DNA of 64,000 nucleotides, taken from NCBI GenBank assembly GCA_947473475.1, contig CANJBZ010000006.1:57692-121691 (forward strand), given 5' to 3'. The stretch comes from Alphaproteobacteria bacterium. Lineage in GTDB: Bacteria; Pseudomonadota; Alphaproteobacteria; Micropepsales; Micropepsaceae. Position 1 is the first letter of the stretch. Every line of letters starts with the position of its first letter. A model generated the notes under the pieces. The model was not told the origin of the DNA, searched no databases, and saw only the letters and a program-made list of their open reading frames with translations. A program made the translations under genes and the position numbers. Shown here in pieces: positions 1 through 9,724 of this stretch.

Positions 1-296
1 TCGGTCACGTCCGTCGGAATTTTCGCGGACTGTTTGTACCAAGACACCCACAGCCCACCGTTGATCGTCATCGCCGTGCGCGCCGCCGCAAAATGGCGCT
101 CCACGTCGGCCATCATCGGTGCGAACAGATGCACAATGGCGCATTCACCAGGCTTCGCGCGCGTGACGATAGACACGCCCTCCGGCAGCGGTGACAGCCA
201 TTCGCGATAAACCTCCGGCGCTCCGAAGGTGAGAATGCTATCGCCCGGCTTGATGCCAAGCTTCTTTGCCAATGGCGTTGCTGAATAACCGGCCAT
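1..296 (-). CDS. DUF3052-like protein, partial (runs off window start)
   Basis: Reverse-strand reading from ATG at 296 gives MAGYSATPLAKKLGIKPGDSILTFGAPEVYREWLSPLPEGVSIV..., open to window edge; resembles DUF3052 family. Confidence 0.6.
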   Translation of the reverse strand, partial: MAGYSATPLAKKLGIKPGDSILTFGAPEVYREWLSPLPEGVSIVTRAKPGECAIVHLFAPMMADVERHFAAARTAMTINGGLWVSWYKQSAKIPTDVT

Positions 297-404
297 CCCC
301 GCCCTCGTTATATCCGAACCAAGCCAACGGTCTTTGCATGACCGGCAACCGGTTTCGCGCTACTATTCCTGTAGAATTCTAAAAACACTGCTGGGAGGGA
401 CGTC

Positions 405-1691
405 ATGGCGGATACCCGCGACTTAGCGCAAGTTTTCGGTGAGCCGGTGGCCGGCAACGGTCTTCTGCACCGGCGTTTCTTCCTGCAAGGCGCGGCGCTT
501 GCGGGCGCGGCAGCCACCGCTACGGCGGCGCGGGCCGAAACCATCAGCGCGATCTCGCCCCCGACTATGTTGAAGCCGGGCGCTGCGTTCAACGCATACG
601 GCATGCCTTCGCATTGGCGCGAAAACATCAAGCGCGTGCTGATCACCAACGCACCGCCGGGACGCGAGGTCACCGGCTCGTCGCGCACGCCGCTGCAAAT
701 GCTGGAAGGCATGATCACGCCCGCCGGTCTGCATTATGTGCGCAACCACAACGGCACGCCGGACATCGATCCCGACAAGCACGAACTCACCATCTTCGGC
801 ATGGTGAAACAGCCGCTCGTCTTCAGTGTCGATTCGCTGATGCGCTATCCCATGACGTCGGCGATTCACTTCATGGAATGCGCCGGCAATTCGGGGGCCG
901 GGAATGCACCGCAGCCGCCGCAAGCGACCGCCGCCGACATTCACGGTTTGCTTTCCTGTTCGGAATGGACCGGCGTGAAGCTGTCGACACTGCTCGACGA
1001 AGCTGGCCTCGATCCCAAAGCGACATGGATTCTCGCCGAAGGCGCGGACGCCGCCGGTATGAGCCGCAGTTGCCCGGTGTGGAAGGTCATGGATGACGCG
1101 ATGATCGCGCTCTACCAGAACGGCGAGCCGATCCGTCCCGAGCAGGGCTTCCCGATGCGTCTGTTGCTGCCCGGCTTCGAGGGCAACACCAATGTGAAAT
1201 GGGTCCGCAAAATCAAAGTGACGGATACGCCAACCTTCACGCGCGATGAGACGTCCCGCTACACCGAGCTGATGCCGGACGGCAAAGCGCGGCAGTTCAT
1301 GCTGCAGATGGAACCGAAATCGGTGATCCTGAAGCCCTCTTTCGGCATGAACATGCAGGGCCCCGGCTATTATGAAATCTCCGGCCTTGCTTGGTCCGGG
1401 TTGGGCCGCGTGCGCCGCGTGGATGTTTCCGCCGACGGCGGAAAAACCTGGGCGGAAGCCGCTTTGTCCGGCCCTGTGCTGCCGAAAGCCACCACGCGCT
1501 TCCGCCTTCCCTGGATGTGGAACGGCCAGCCGGTCACGCTGATGAGCCGCACGACCGACGAAAAAGGCGTGACGCAGAAGACGCACGCCGAATGGGCCGC
1601 GCAATATGCACCGCGGCAGAACTTCCACTTCAGCGCCATTCAAAGCTGGGCGATCGACGCGTCGGGCAAGGTGAGCAACGTCTATGTCTAA
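405..1691 (+). CDS. soxC: SoxC-like molybdopterin sulfite dehydrogenase (oxidoreductase molybdopterin-binding + Mo-co dimerisation domain)
   Basis: 428 aa, Tat-like N-terminus (RRFFLQGAALAG), HFMECAGNSG motif, VKWVRKIKV; typical SoxC layout. Confidence 0.85.
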   Translation: MADTRDLAQVFGEPVAGNGLLHRRFFLQGAALAGAAATATAARAETISAISPPTMLKPGAAFNAYGMPSHWRENIKRVLITNAPPGREVTGSSRTPLQMLEGMITPAGLHYVRNHNGTPDIDPDKHELTIFGMVKQPLVFSVDSLMRYPMTSAIHFMECAGNSGAGNAPQPPQATAADIHGLLSCSEWTGVKLSTLLDEAGLDPKATWILAEGADAAGMSRSCPVWKVMDDAMIALYQNGEPIRPEQGFPMRLLLPGFEGNTNVKWVRKIKVTDTPTFTRDETSRYTELMPDGKARQFMLQMEPKSVILKPSFGMNMQGPGYYEISGLAWSGLGRVRRVDVSADGGKTWAEAALSGPVLPKATTRFRLPWMWNGQPVTLMSRTTDEKGVTQKTHAEWAAQYAPRQNFHFSAIQSWAIDASGKVSNVYV

Positions 1692-2226
1692 GCACACCGT
1701 ATTTGCCGGATTTGTCCTTGCCGCTCTGGCCAGCGCCTCATTCGCCGCAACGCCGCCTCCGCCCAAATTGGGCAAGCCCGCGACGCCGGAACAAATCTCC
1801 AAAGTCGACATCAGCATTCCGCCGGACGGAAAGAACCTGCCCGCGGGCTCAGGCTCGGTTGCGCAAGGCGCGCAAATTTTCGCGCAGAAGTGCGCCGTCT
1901 GTCACGGCGCCAATGCCGAGGGCACGCCCTCCGGTGACCGGCTAATCGGCGGCATCGGTTCGCTCGCGACGCCCAATCCGCTGAAAACGGTGAATTCCTA
2001 TTGGCCCTACGCGACGACGGTGTTCGATTACATCCGCCGCGCCATGCCGATCACCAATCCGCAATCGCTGCAGAATGACGAAGTGTATTCGCTCGTCGCC
2101 TACATTCTCTCGATGGACAATGTCGTGCCGAAGGATGCGGTGCTGGACGCAAATTCACTGCCCAAAGTGCAGATGCCGAACCGTGCCGGCTTCGTGAACT
2201 GGGAGCCGCGCCTGATTAAGCCATAA
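1684..2226 (+). CDS. c-type cytochrome, SoxD-like partner subunit
   Basis: Signal peptide, CAVCH heme motif, overlaps the soxC stop by 8 nt (coupled). Confidence 0.8.
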   Translation: MSKHTVFAGFVLAALASASFAATPPPPKLGKPATPEQISKVDISIPPDGKNLPAGSGSVAQGAQIFAQKCAVCHGANAEGTPSGDRLIGGIGSLATPNPLKTVNSYWPYATTVFDYIRRAMPITNPQSLQNDEVYSLVAYILSMDNVVPKDAVLDANSLPKVQMPNRAGFVNWEPRLIKP

Positions 2227-2256
2227 CGAGGTGCGCCAAAGGGGGACGCGGTTGCC

Positions 2257-2886
2257 ATGACGTGGAAGACCTCAACCCGATTGCGGACCCTGCTGACACT
2301 GTGCATGTCCTGCGTTGCGGGTCCGCCTGCTTTTGCAGCAACCGAAGTGACGCTGAAGAACGAAGGTCCGGCGCCGGTACAGGTGTCATTCGACAATGGC
2401 TCACCCGTCACTATCGCGCGCCGCGGTTCGCTTCGCGTGACGCTCGGTGATGGTCTGCATGTAACGCAGTGCCGTTACGACGGGTACGATGGCTGCAATC
2501 TCGCAAACGATTTCACCACCACCGCCGACGTGCCGCGCATGACGCTCACATTACTGCCCGTCTACATGTTGGAACATGCTGTTGCGCTCGTGGGGCAGGG
2601 GACCTTGTCCGCGGAAACGCGTCCCGACGGCTGGTCCATCAGCACGCTCGATGTGGCTGGCGCCGCCACCGAGTGTCTTGCGTATGACAGCGGCAAATTA
2701 GCGGCGTTTTCCAAAAGACAAGTGGGCCGTATTTCGCTGCGGGATGCCAAGCTGGCGACGCAGAATCTGTGCGGATCGGAGCATCAGGTGATCGGCGTAA
2801 CTCTTAACGGCGCACCAGCCTATTTCCATCCGCGGTTTGTAGCCTTCAAGGAAAAGAACGGCAAACCTGTGCTGGTGCGGCAGTAG
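2257..2886 (+). CDS. hypothetical secreted protein
   Basis: 209 aa ORF with N-terminal signal peptide. Confidence 0.55.
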   Translation: MTWKTSTRLRTLLTLCMSCVAGPPAFAATEVTLKNEGPAPVQVSFDNGSPVTIARRGSLRVTLGDGLHVTQCRYDGYDGCNLANDFTTTADVPRMTLTLLPVYMLEHAVALVGQGTLSAETRPDGWSISTLDVAGAATECLAYDSGKLAAFSKRQVGRISLRDAKLATQNLCGSEHQVIGVTLNGAPAYFHPRFVAFKEKNGKPVLVRQ

Positions 2887-2898
2887 GCTCTTTGCATC

Positions 2899-3062
2899 GC
2901 CTCCCCCAACGCGGGGATGCCGAAATTGCGAAGCAATTTCGGGTGGGGGGAGCCTATCCGCGACAATCCCCCCACCCGAAATGCGTCGCGGCTATCGCCG
3001 CTTTGCATTTCGATCCCCGATCAAGTCGGGGACAGGCTCTCCCCGCAAGGGGGAGGTGATTA
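2899..3062. repeat. Dispersed palindromic repeat family A, copy 1
   Basis: cctcccccaacgcgggg...cgaaattgcgaagcaatttcgggtgggggg...caatccccccacccgaaatgcg...ccccgcaagggggaggtgatt; same architecture at 18256 and 29911. Confidence 0.85.
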
Positions 3063-3726
3063 AAGTCGAACGAAATTGCATCGCGGCTAGCACGCGTTCG
3101 AGAATGGTGGATTCCACTTTGGGGCGCATCAGCAGGGGCGGTGCTTTCAACGCACGCACACCGCCGGCCATGACAATCGCGTTGCGGTATTTCTTTCCCG
3201 GTCGGTCGAGGATGCGCACGGTCGAAAAACTCGCCGCCATGTGAGCCGCCACGCCATCCGCGGCGTCATCCGCATCGCTCCTGATGTGCAAATTGACGAA
3301 TACCGCGCCGCCCTTGTTCAGCCGCTTCTTGGCTTGCGCGAAGAATTCCTCCGTCAGCAATTCCGACGCAACGTCGCCGCCGCGAAAGGCGTCCAGCACG
3401 ATGGCGTCAAATTTCCGCCGCGTGCTGCGAAGAAAAGCGAAGCCGTCCGCCACGCGGCAGTCCACTGCGTCCGGTAGAAAGAAATGCTGCCGCGCCAGCA
3501 GGAACGCTTGCGGGTTCAGATCGACGGCAACGACAGCGCAGCCCTCGCGCGTCAGCATGGTCGCCAGCGAGCCGCCGGCGCAGCCGATCATCAGAACGGT
3601 TTTGGCTCTCTTCTGCCGGATCAGCCCGAACAGCGCGTGGATGTAATTGAGAAGGCTGACGCCGTTCTTATCGGCGCGGCTTTGATAGTAAACGCCCTGC
3701 CAATAGGAGATCGCGCCGGTGCGCAT
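2992..3726 (-). CDS. spermidine synthase-like class I methyltransferase-fold protein
   Basis: Frame has VLMIGCAGGSLATMLTREGCAVVAVDLNPQAF and DAIVLDAFRGGDV; ATG at 3726, possible non-ATG start further upstream. Confidence 0.7.
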   Translation of the reverse strand: MRTGAISYWQGVYYQSRADKNGVSLLNYIHALFGLIRQKRAKTVLMIGCAGGSLATMLTREGCAVVAVDLNPQAFLLARQHFFLPDAVDCRVADGFAFLRSTRRKFDAIVLDAFRGGDVASELLTEEFFAQAKKRLNKGGAVFVNLHIRSDADDAADGVAAHMAASFSTVRILDRPGKKYRNAIVMAGGVRALKAPPLLMRPKVESTILERVLAAMQFRSTLITSPLRGEPVPDLIGDRNAKRR

Positions 3727-3773
3727 CTCGTGCTCGATGACAATCGGCGGCCCTAACCGCGACAGATGCGCGC

Positions 3774-4619
3774 CTACTCTTGGTCGGCGGCTTCGGGGGC
3801 GATCCACCCCTTCAGATCGCCGGTCGGCGGCATACCGATGATGTTGTAGCCCGCATCGACGAAATGAATCTCGCCGGTCACGCCCGCGGACAGGTCGGAC
3901 AACAGATACAGCGCCGCGCCGCCGACATGATCCAGCTCGATGTTTTTCTTCAGCGGGCTGTGCGCTTTGTTCCATTTGAACACCAGCCGCGCATCGCCTA
4001 CCGCCGAGCCGGCCAGCGTACGCATGGGTCCGGCCGAAATCGCATTCACGCGGACACCCTGCTTGCCGAGATCGGCCGCGAGATAGCGCACGCTGGCTTC
4101 CAGCGCCGCTTTGGCCACGCCCATGACGTTGTAGTTCGGCATCACGCGAGAAGCGCCGCCGTAAGTCAGCGTGATCAGCGAGCCGCCCTTCTGCATCAGC
4201 GGGGCCGCGCGGCGCGCCACATCGGTGAAGGAGTAGCAGGAGATATTCAGCGTGCTGAGGAAGTTCTGGCGGCTGGTTTCGACATAGCGGCCTTTCAGCT
4301 CGTTTTTGTCGGAATAGGCAATCGCATGAACTAGAAAATCGATCTGTCCCCATTCACTGGCCAGACGGGCAAATCCCGCATCCATCTCCTCATCGTTGCC
4401 GACGTCGCATGGAATGATGACCTGCGATCCCAGGCTTTCGGCGAGCGGGCGAACGCGTTTTCCCTGCGCGTCGCCCTGAAACGTGAAGGCAAGCTCCGCG
4501 CCTTCGGCCGCCACCGCGCGCGCGATGCCCCAGGCGATGGAGTGATCGTTCGCCACCCCCATGATGAGGCCGCGTTTGCCCGCCATGAGCGAGCCGGATT
4601 TGGCGCCAGCGCCGGGCAT
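3774..4619 (-). CDS. fabI: enoyl-[acyl-carrier-protein] reductase (NADH)
   Basis: MAGKRGLIMGVANDHSIAWGIARA...; start placed at 4619 (MPGAGAKSGS). Confidence 0.95.
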   Translation of the reverse strand: MPGAGAKSGSLMAGKRGLIMGVANDHSIAWGIARAVAAEGAELAFTFQGDAQGKRVRPLAESLGSQVIIPCDVGNDEEMDAGFARLASEWGQIDFLVHAIAYSDKNELKGRYVETSRQNFLSTLNISCYSFTDVARRAAPLMQKGGSLITLTYGGASRVMPNYNVMGVAKAALEASVRYLAADLGKQGVRVNAISAGPMRTLAGSAVGDARLVFKWNKAHSPLKKNIELDHVGGAALYLLSDLSAGVTGEIHFVDAGYNIIGMPPTGDLKGWIAPEAADQE

Positions 4620-4632
4620 GGTGCGTGTCCTG

Positions 4633-5865
4633 TCAAGCATCGTGGCGCTGGAACACCAGCGAAGCATTGGTGCCGCCGAAGCCGAAGCTGTTCGACATCA
4701 CCGTTTCGAGTTTCGCGTTGTCGATGCGCTTGCGCACGATCGGCGCGTCCGCAACGTCCGGATCGATCTCTTCGATATTTGCCGATTCGGCGATGAAGCC
4801 GTTCTGCATCTGGAGAAGGGAATAGATCGCCTCGTGCACGCCCGCCGCACCTTGGCTATGGCCCGTGAGCGATTTGGTCGAATTTATTGGCGGCATCCGA
4901 TCGCCGAAGACCTGGCGTATCGCCGAGATTTCCGCGACATCGCCGACGGGCGTCGATGTGCCATGCGCGTTGATGTAATCGATGGGCGCTTTGATCCCGG
5001 CAATAGCCTGACGCATGCAGCGTGTGGCGCCCTCTCCCGATGGGGCGACCATGTCGTGGCCATCCGACGCGACGCCGTAGCCAACAAGCTCGGCGTAAAT
5101 TTTCGCGCCCCGCGCCTTGGCGTGTTCCAGTTCTTCGAGCACCACCACGCCGCCGCCGCCGGCGATGACAAAACCGTCGCGGTTTTTGTCATAGGCGCGG
5201 CTGGCGCGTTCCGGCGTATCGTTGTAGCGCGAGGAGAGGGCGCCCATGGCATCGAACAGCACCGTCAGCGACCACTCCAATTCCTCGCCGCCGCCGGCAA
5301 ACATGATGTCCTGCTTGCCCCATTGGATCATTTCAGCCGCATTGCCGATGCAATGGGCGCTGGTCGCGCAGGCAGAGCTGATGGAATAGGAAACGCCTTT
5401 GATCTTGAACCAGGTGGCAAGTCCCGCCGAGCAGGTGGATGACATCGCCTTGGGCACGACGAAGGGACCGACCCGCTTGGGGCCCTTTCCCGGTTCGCTG
5501 CGCGCGGTGTCGGCGGCGTTGACGATGGCCTTCGTAGACGGGCCGCCGGAACCCATGATGAGCCCGGTGCGCTCGTTCGAAATCTCGTTTTCTTCCAGCC
5601 CGCAATCGGCCAAGGCCTGCTGCATGGCGAGGAACGTGTAGGCGGCGCCATCGCCCATGAAGCGGCGTGCACGGCGGTCGACCGAGGCGTCCAGATCGAC
5701 TTTCAGGCTGCCCTCAATCTGGCTGCGAAAGCCCATGCGCTGGTAAACATCCGACCGGGTAATGCCGGAGCGGGCGTCACGCAGAGACGCAGTCACGTCC
5801 TGCGCGCTGTTACCGATAGGGCAAATAATACCAAGGCCGGTGACGGCAACACGCCTCATGGCCAC
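4633..5865 (-). CDS. fabB: beta-ketoacyl-ACP synthase I
   Basis: [22 protein letters not shown]..., [14 protein letters not shown] active site, [11 protein letters not shown]. Confidence 0.95.
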   Translation of the reverse strand: MAMRRVAVTGLGIICPIGNSAQDVTASLRDARSGITRSDVYQRMGFRSQIEGSLKVDLDASVDRRARRFMGDGAAYTFLAMQQALADCGLEENEISNERTGLIMGSGGPSTKAIVNAADTARSEPGKGPKRVGPFVVPKAMSSTCSAGLATWFKIKGVSYSISSACATSAHCIGNAAEMIQWGKQDIMFAGGGEELEWSLTVLFDAMGALSSRYNDTPERASRAYDKNRDGFVIAGGGGVVVLEELEHAKARGAKIYAELVGYGVASDGHDMVAPSGEGATRCMRQAIAGIKAPIDYINAHGTSTPVGDVAEISAIRQVFGDRMPPINSTKSLTGHSQGAAGVHEAIYSLLQMQNGFIAESANIEEIDPDVADAPIVRKRIDNAKLETVMSNSFGFGGTNASLVFQRHDA

Positions 5866-5896
5866 AATCCTTCTTCAACGCAAAGTAGCGCGTGCC

Positions 5897-6457
5897 TCAA
5901 GCGGCCGCGGATCCATTGCCTTCTACAAACAGGCCAACGCGCAAATCCTTGGCTTCGTAAATGATTTTGCCGTCGACCTTCATCACGCCGTCGGCGATGC
6001 CCATGACCAGCCTGCGCATCACGACGCGCTTCAAGTCGATGGCGTAGCTCACCACACTGGCGGAGGGAAGGACCATGCCGCTGAATTTCACTTCGCCGAC
6101 ACCCAGCGCGCGCCCTTTGCCGATGCCGCCGAGCCAGCCGAGAAAAAAACCGACCAACTGCCACATGGCATCCAGCCCCAGGCAACCCGGCATCACCGGA
6201 TCGTCCTTGAAGTGGCATTTGAAGAACCACAGCTCGGGATTGATTTCCAGATCGGCATGAATTTCGCCTTTGCCGAAGGAACCGCCGGCGTCGCAAATGC
6301 TTGTGATGCGGTCGAACATCAGCATCGGGGGCAAAGGCAGCTTGGCATTTCCCGGCCCGAACAGTTCGCCCCGCGCGCAGGCCAGCAGTGCCTGCATATC
6401 GAACGAAGCTTTGCGCACTTGTGTATCCACGTTTTCCGCCCGAGCGTGCTTTCGCAT
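5897..6457 (-). CDS. fabA: 3-hydroxydecanoyl-ACP dehydratase
   Basis: [31 protein letters not shown] FabA signature; upstream of fabB. Confidence 0.95.
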   Translation of the reverse strand: MRKHARAENVDTQVRKASFDMQALLACARGELFGPGNAKLPLPPMLMFDRITSICDAGGSFGKGEIHADLEINPELWFFKCHFKDDPVMPGCLGLDAMWQLVGFFLGWLGGIGKGRALGVGEVKFSGMVLPSASVVSYAIDLKRVVMRRLVMGIADGVMKVDGKIIYEAKDLRVGLFVEGNGSAAA

Positions 6458-6493
6458 TTCGCTCGCCCTTATCGTTTAGCTCCGCCGAAGCCT

Positions 6494-6510
6494 CTTAGAA
6501 TCATTCTAAG
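6494..6510. promoter_or_regulatory. Putative Irr-type iron control element (ICE) between fabA and irr
   Basis: 17-bp palindrome CTTAGAATCATTCTAAG in the divergent intergenic region; matches TTAGAA-N3-TTCTAA. Confidence 0.65.
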
Positions 6511-6599
6511 CCTCTGGCCCTTCGGCGCCTCTTCGTTTAGGATGGGACCGGAGCGAGCCGTGCGCAAGGTCCAAGCCTGTTTGCGCGTATTGCCACAGC

Positions 6600-7049
6600 T
6601 TGGAACCTTTTGGCAGCCTTTTGTGGGAGTGCCAGTTGAGTTTTACGCCAAGCCATTACACCGAGAGGCTGCGCATGGCGGGTTTGCGCCCTACGCGGCA
6701 ACGGCTGGCCTTGGCGCAGCTGCTTTTTGCGCAGGGTGACCGGCACGTGACGGCGGAAGCCTTGCATGGCGAGGCCGAAACGCGGGGCGTGCGGGTATCG
6801 CTGGCCACCGTCTACAACACCATGCACCAATTCACGCAGGCAGGGCTCCTGCGGGAACTGACGGTCGATGGCAGCCGCACCTATTTCGATACCAATACCG
6901 GCAATCATCACCATTTTTACTGTGAAGACGACGGCTCGCTGATGGACATTGACGGCGGAAACATCGAAGTGGCGGGCCTACCCCAGCCCCCGCAAGGTTC
7001 CGCCGTCGACCGGGTCGACGTCATCGTGCGTTTGAAACGGCAGTCCTGA
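6600..7049 (+). CDS. irr: Fur-family transcriptional regulator, Irr-like
   Basis: LRMAGLRPTRQRLALAQLLFAQGDRHVTAEALH...VSLATVYNTMHQFTQAGLL; HHHFYCEDDG; non-ATG start, exact start uncertain. Confidence 0.85.
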   Translation: MEPFGSLLWECQLSFTPSHYTERLRMAGLRPTRQRLALAQLLFAQGDRHVTAEALHGEAETRGVRVSLATVYNTMHQFTQAGLLRELTVDGSRTYFDTNTGNHHHFYCEDDGSLMDIDGGNIEVAGLPQPPQGSAVDRVDVIVRLKRQS

Positions 7050-7065
7050 GTAGCAATACCTATAA

Positions 7066-7080
7066 TTAGAATAATTCTAA
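7066..7080. promoter_or_regulatory. Putative Irr-type ICE upstream of rubrerythrin
   Basis: TTAGAATAATTCTAA perfect palindrome next to a TTGACT -35-like element. Confidence 0.65.
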
Positions 7081-7164
7081 ACTATTGACTTGTAGCGTGG
7101 CGCTTGGCAGGTTCAAGCACCAGCTACCCCTAAGCATTGATTTTTCGTGGCAAAGGAGACGGAC

Positions 7165-7587
7165 ATGGCATCCCTGAAAGGCAGCAAGACCGAGAATAAT
7201 TTGAAAGAGGCCTTCGCGGGCGAATCGCAAGCGAACCGCCGCTACCTCTATTTCGCGCAAAAGGCCGACGTTGAAGGCTTCAACGACGTGTCGACGGTGT
7301 TCCGCTCCACCGCGGAAGGCGAAACCGGCCACGCGCACGGCCATTTGGAATATCTGGAAGCTGTTGGCGACCCGGCGACCGGCAAGCCGATCGGCCCGAC
7401 CGACAAAAATCTGCTCTCGGCGATTGCCGGTGAGACGCACGAATACACTGACATGTATCCGGGCATGGCCCGCACCGCGCGCGAAGAAGGCTTCGAGGAA
7501 ATCGCGGATTGGTTCGAGACGCTGGCGAAGGCCGAAAAGAGCCACGCCGGCCGTTTCCAAAAGGCGTTCGATTCGCTCGGAAAATAG
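7165..7587 (+). CDS. rubrerythrin family protein
   Basis: [35 protein letters not shown]...; ExxH-type diiron motifs. Confidence 0.92.
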   Translation: MASLKGSKTENNLKEAFAGESQANRRYLYFAQKADVEGFNDVSTVFRSTAEGETGHAHGHLEYLEAVGDPATGKPIGPTDKNLLSAIAGETHEYTDMYPGMARTAREEGFEEIADWFETLAKAEKSHAGRFQKAFDSLGK

Positions 7588-7652
7588 GCGAATGGCGAAT
7601 AGCGAGTAGGGGGTGGCGCAATCTATTCGCCATTCGCTACTCGCTAGTCGCG
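7588..7652. repeat. Inverted repeat of gcgaatggcgaatag type
   Basis: gcgaatggcgaatagcgagtag ... ctattcgccattcgctactcgc; 15-bp matching arms. Confidence 0.75.
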
Positions 7653-7662
7653 AGGATTTTTG

Positions 7663-9018
7663 ATGTCCCGCGAAGGCAGCTTGGAAGCTCCGACCCGCCA
7701 TCCCCTGGGGTGGCAGGATCCGGAGTTCTATGACGAGGCGAAGCTCGACGCCGAAATGCGCCGCGTCTTCGATATTTGTCATGGCTGCCGCCGCTGCTTC
7801 AATTTGTGCGATTCCTTTCCGCGTCTATTCGATCTGATCGACTCCAATCCGACCGAAGACGTCGAAGGCGTGAAATCGGAAGATTTCTCCAAGGTCACCG
7901 AAGCCTGCACGCTGTGCGACATGTGCTTCATGACCAAATGTCCGTATGTGCCGCCGCATCCCTGGCAGGTGGATTTCCCCCATTTGCTGCTGCGTCACCG
8001 CGCTGTCAGCGCGAAGGACGGCAAGAAGAATTTCACCGCGCGTCAGCTCGCCGAAATGGACCGCAACGGCGCCATGGTGCGGCCGATCGCGCCGATTGCG
8101 AACTGGGCGTCGGAAAAAGACAACAAACTCACGCGCCCGCTGATGGAAAAGACGCTCGGCATCGATGCCCATGCGGAGCTACCGAAATTCGTCACGCGGA
8201 CCTTCATGTCCCGCGACAAGAGCGCGCCGCTTTCGGCCAATCCGGACGCGCCGGCATTCGGCAAGCGCAAAGCCGCTCTGTTCGCGACGTGTTTTGTCAA
8301 TTACAACAAACCCGAAACGGGCATGGCCGCCCGCGCCGTGCTCAACCATATCGGCGTCGAGACGCGCGCGGCCTATCCGGGCTGCTGCGGAATGCCGTTT
8401 CTGGAGCAGGCCGAAATCAAGCGCGTAGCCGAGCAGGCGGTGAAAGTGTCGCGCGAATTGTGCGCGCTGATCGACCAGGGCTACGACATCGTCGCGCCGA
8501 CGGCATCCTGCGGGCTTATGCTGAAATTCGAATGGGCGCTGATCCTGCCGGATAATCCCGATGTGAAGCGGGTGTCCAAGGCGACATTCGATATCGCGGA
8601 ATATGTGGTCGATGTCTCCAAGAAACATGGACTTCCGCCGGGACTGAAGCCTTTGCCTGAAGGTGTCAGTGTGCACATGGCCTGCCACGCGCGGGCCCAG
8701 AATATGGGCGCCAAGGCAGCCGAGCTGCTGCGCCTGATCCCGGATACGCCGGTCGATGTGATCGAACGCTGCGCCGGTCATGGCGGCACGTTCGGCGTTT
8801 TGAAAGAAACGCATTCGATCGCGATGAAAGTCGGCCGCCCGGTAATGCGTACGCTGGTGGGGCAGGCGCGCGGGCACATCGTCTCGGATTGTCCGCTGGC
8901 GGGAAAGCATATCGTGCAGGGGGCGCGCGAAATCGCCGAGAGAGACGGAAAAGCGTTACCCGCCAAGTCGGCCGAACATGCCATCGAATTGTTCGCGCGC
9001 GCCTACGGGATTTTTTGA
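7663..9018 (+). CDS. Fe-S oxidoreductase (GlpC/heterodisulfide-reductase-like CCG domains)
   Basis: CHGCRRCFNLCDSFP, CTLCDMCFMTKCPYVPP, YPGCCGMPF, ERCAGHGGTFG cysteine motifs. Confidence 0.85.
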   Translation: MSREGSLEAPTRHPLGWQDPEFYDEAKLDAEMRRVFDICHGCRRCFNLCDSFPRLFDLIDSNPTEDVEGVKSEDFSKVTEACTLCDMCFMTKCPYVPPHPWQVDFPHLLLRHRAVSAKDGKKNFTARQLAEMDRNGAMVRPIAPIANWASEKDNKLTRPLMEKTLGIDAHAELPKFVTRTFMSRDKSAPLSANPDAPAFGKRKAALFATCFVNYNKPETGMAARAVLNHIGVETRAAYPGCCGMPFLEQAEIKRVAEQAVKVSRELCALIDQGYDIVAPTASCGLMLKFEWALILPDNPDVKRVSKATFDIAEYVVDVSKKHGLPPGLKPLPEGVSVHMACHARAQNMGAKAAELLRLIPDTPVDVIERCAGHGGTFGVLKETHSIAMKVGRPVMRTLVGQARGHIVSDCPLAGKHIVQGAREIAERDGKALPAKSAEHAIELFARAYGIF

Positions 9019-9021
9019 TTG

Positions 9022-9068
9022 TCGCGCAATCGGGCGGCGAACCGCGCAACACTTCGCCGGATTGCGCT
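9022..9068. repeat. Dispersed repeat family C, copy 1
   Basis: tgtcgcgcaatcgggcggcgaaccgcgcaacacttcgccggattgcgc; matches 24985-25032. Confidence 0.7.
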
Positions 9069-9083
9069 TGTATGAGGACCGCC

Positions 9084-9677
9084 ATGCCCGCCACAGACCG
9101 CCGCATCACTGCCGCCGACATCGTTGCCCCCGAAATTTATGCGCAGGAGCGCGCCGAACGGCGGCGCGCGCTGATTCCCATCAAGCGCAATCGCCGGGTG
9201 GAAGTGGGCCCCTATGCGACGTTTTATTTCGAGAATTTCGACACGATGCTCGCGCAGGTGCACGAGATGCTGCATGTCGAAAAAGGTGGCCCCGACCAGA
9301 TTCCGGGTGAACTCGAAGCGTACAATCCCCTGATCCCGCAAGGCCGCGAATTGATCGCGACGATGATGATCGAGATCGATGAGGCGCCGCGCCGGGCAGC
9401 GGTTTTGCATAAGCTCGCGGGCGTTGAAAACAGCGTTTACCTGACCATCGGCGCGACGCGGATCAATGCCACGCCGACCGATTATGCCGACCGCACCTCG
9501 GACGATGGAAAAACTTCGTCCGTTCATTGGGTGCGGTTTTCCTTCACGCCGGAACAAATCGCCGCGTTCCGGCATTCAAGCGAGCAAGCGGTGCTGGGTA
9601 TCGCGCATCCGAGCTACGGTCACATGGCCGTGATGTCGCCGGACGTCCGCGCCGAATTGGCGAACGATTTCGCGTAA
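9084..9677 (+). CDS. DUF3501 family protein
   Basis: MPATDRRITAADIVAPEIYAQERAERRRALIPIKRNRRVEVGPYATFYFEN...; typical neighbour of rubrerythrin/Fe-S protein. Confidence 0.8.
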   Translation: MPATDRRITAADIVAPEIYAQERAERRRALIPIKRNRRVEVGPYATFYFENFDTMLAQVHEMLHVEKGGPDQIPGELEAYNPLIPQGRELIATMMIEIDEAPRRAAVLHKLAGVENSVYLTIGATRINATPTDYADRTSDDGKTSSVHWVRFSFTPEQIAAFRHSSEQAVLGIAHPSYGHMAVMSPDVRAELANDFA

Positions 9678-9724
9678 ACGCGCGTCGGATTGGCGGCAGT
9701 TGCCGCTGATGCTAAGCTTTTGTG

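Noticed and set aside
373-387. tagaattctaaaa upstream of soxC as a third Irr box
   Set aside because: Half-sites abut directly without the 3-nt spacer seen in the two accepted palindromes.
423-1817. 464-aa minus-strand ORF opposite soxC
   Set aside because: Antisense open frame typical of GC-rich coding DNA; Arg/His-rich, no family resemblance, fully overlapped by a convincing gene.
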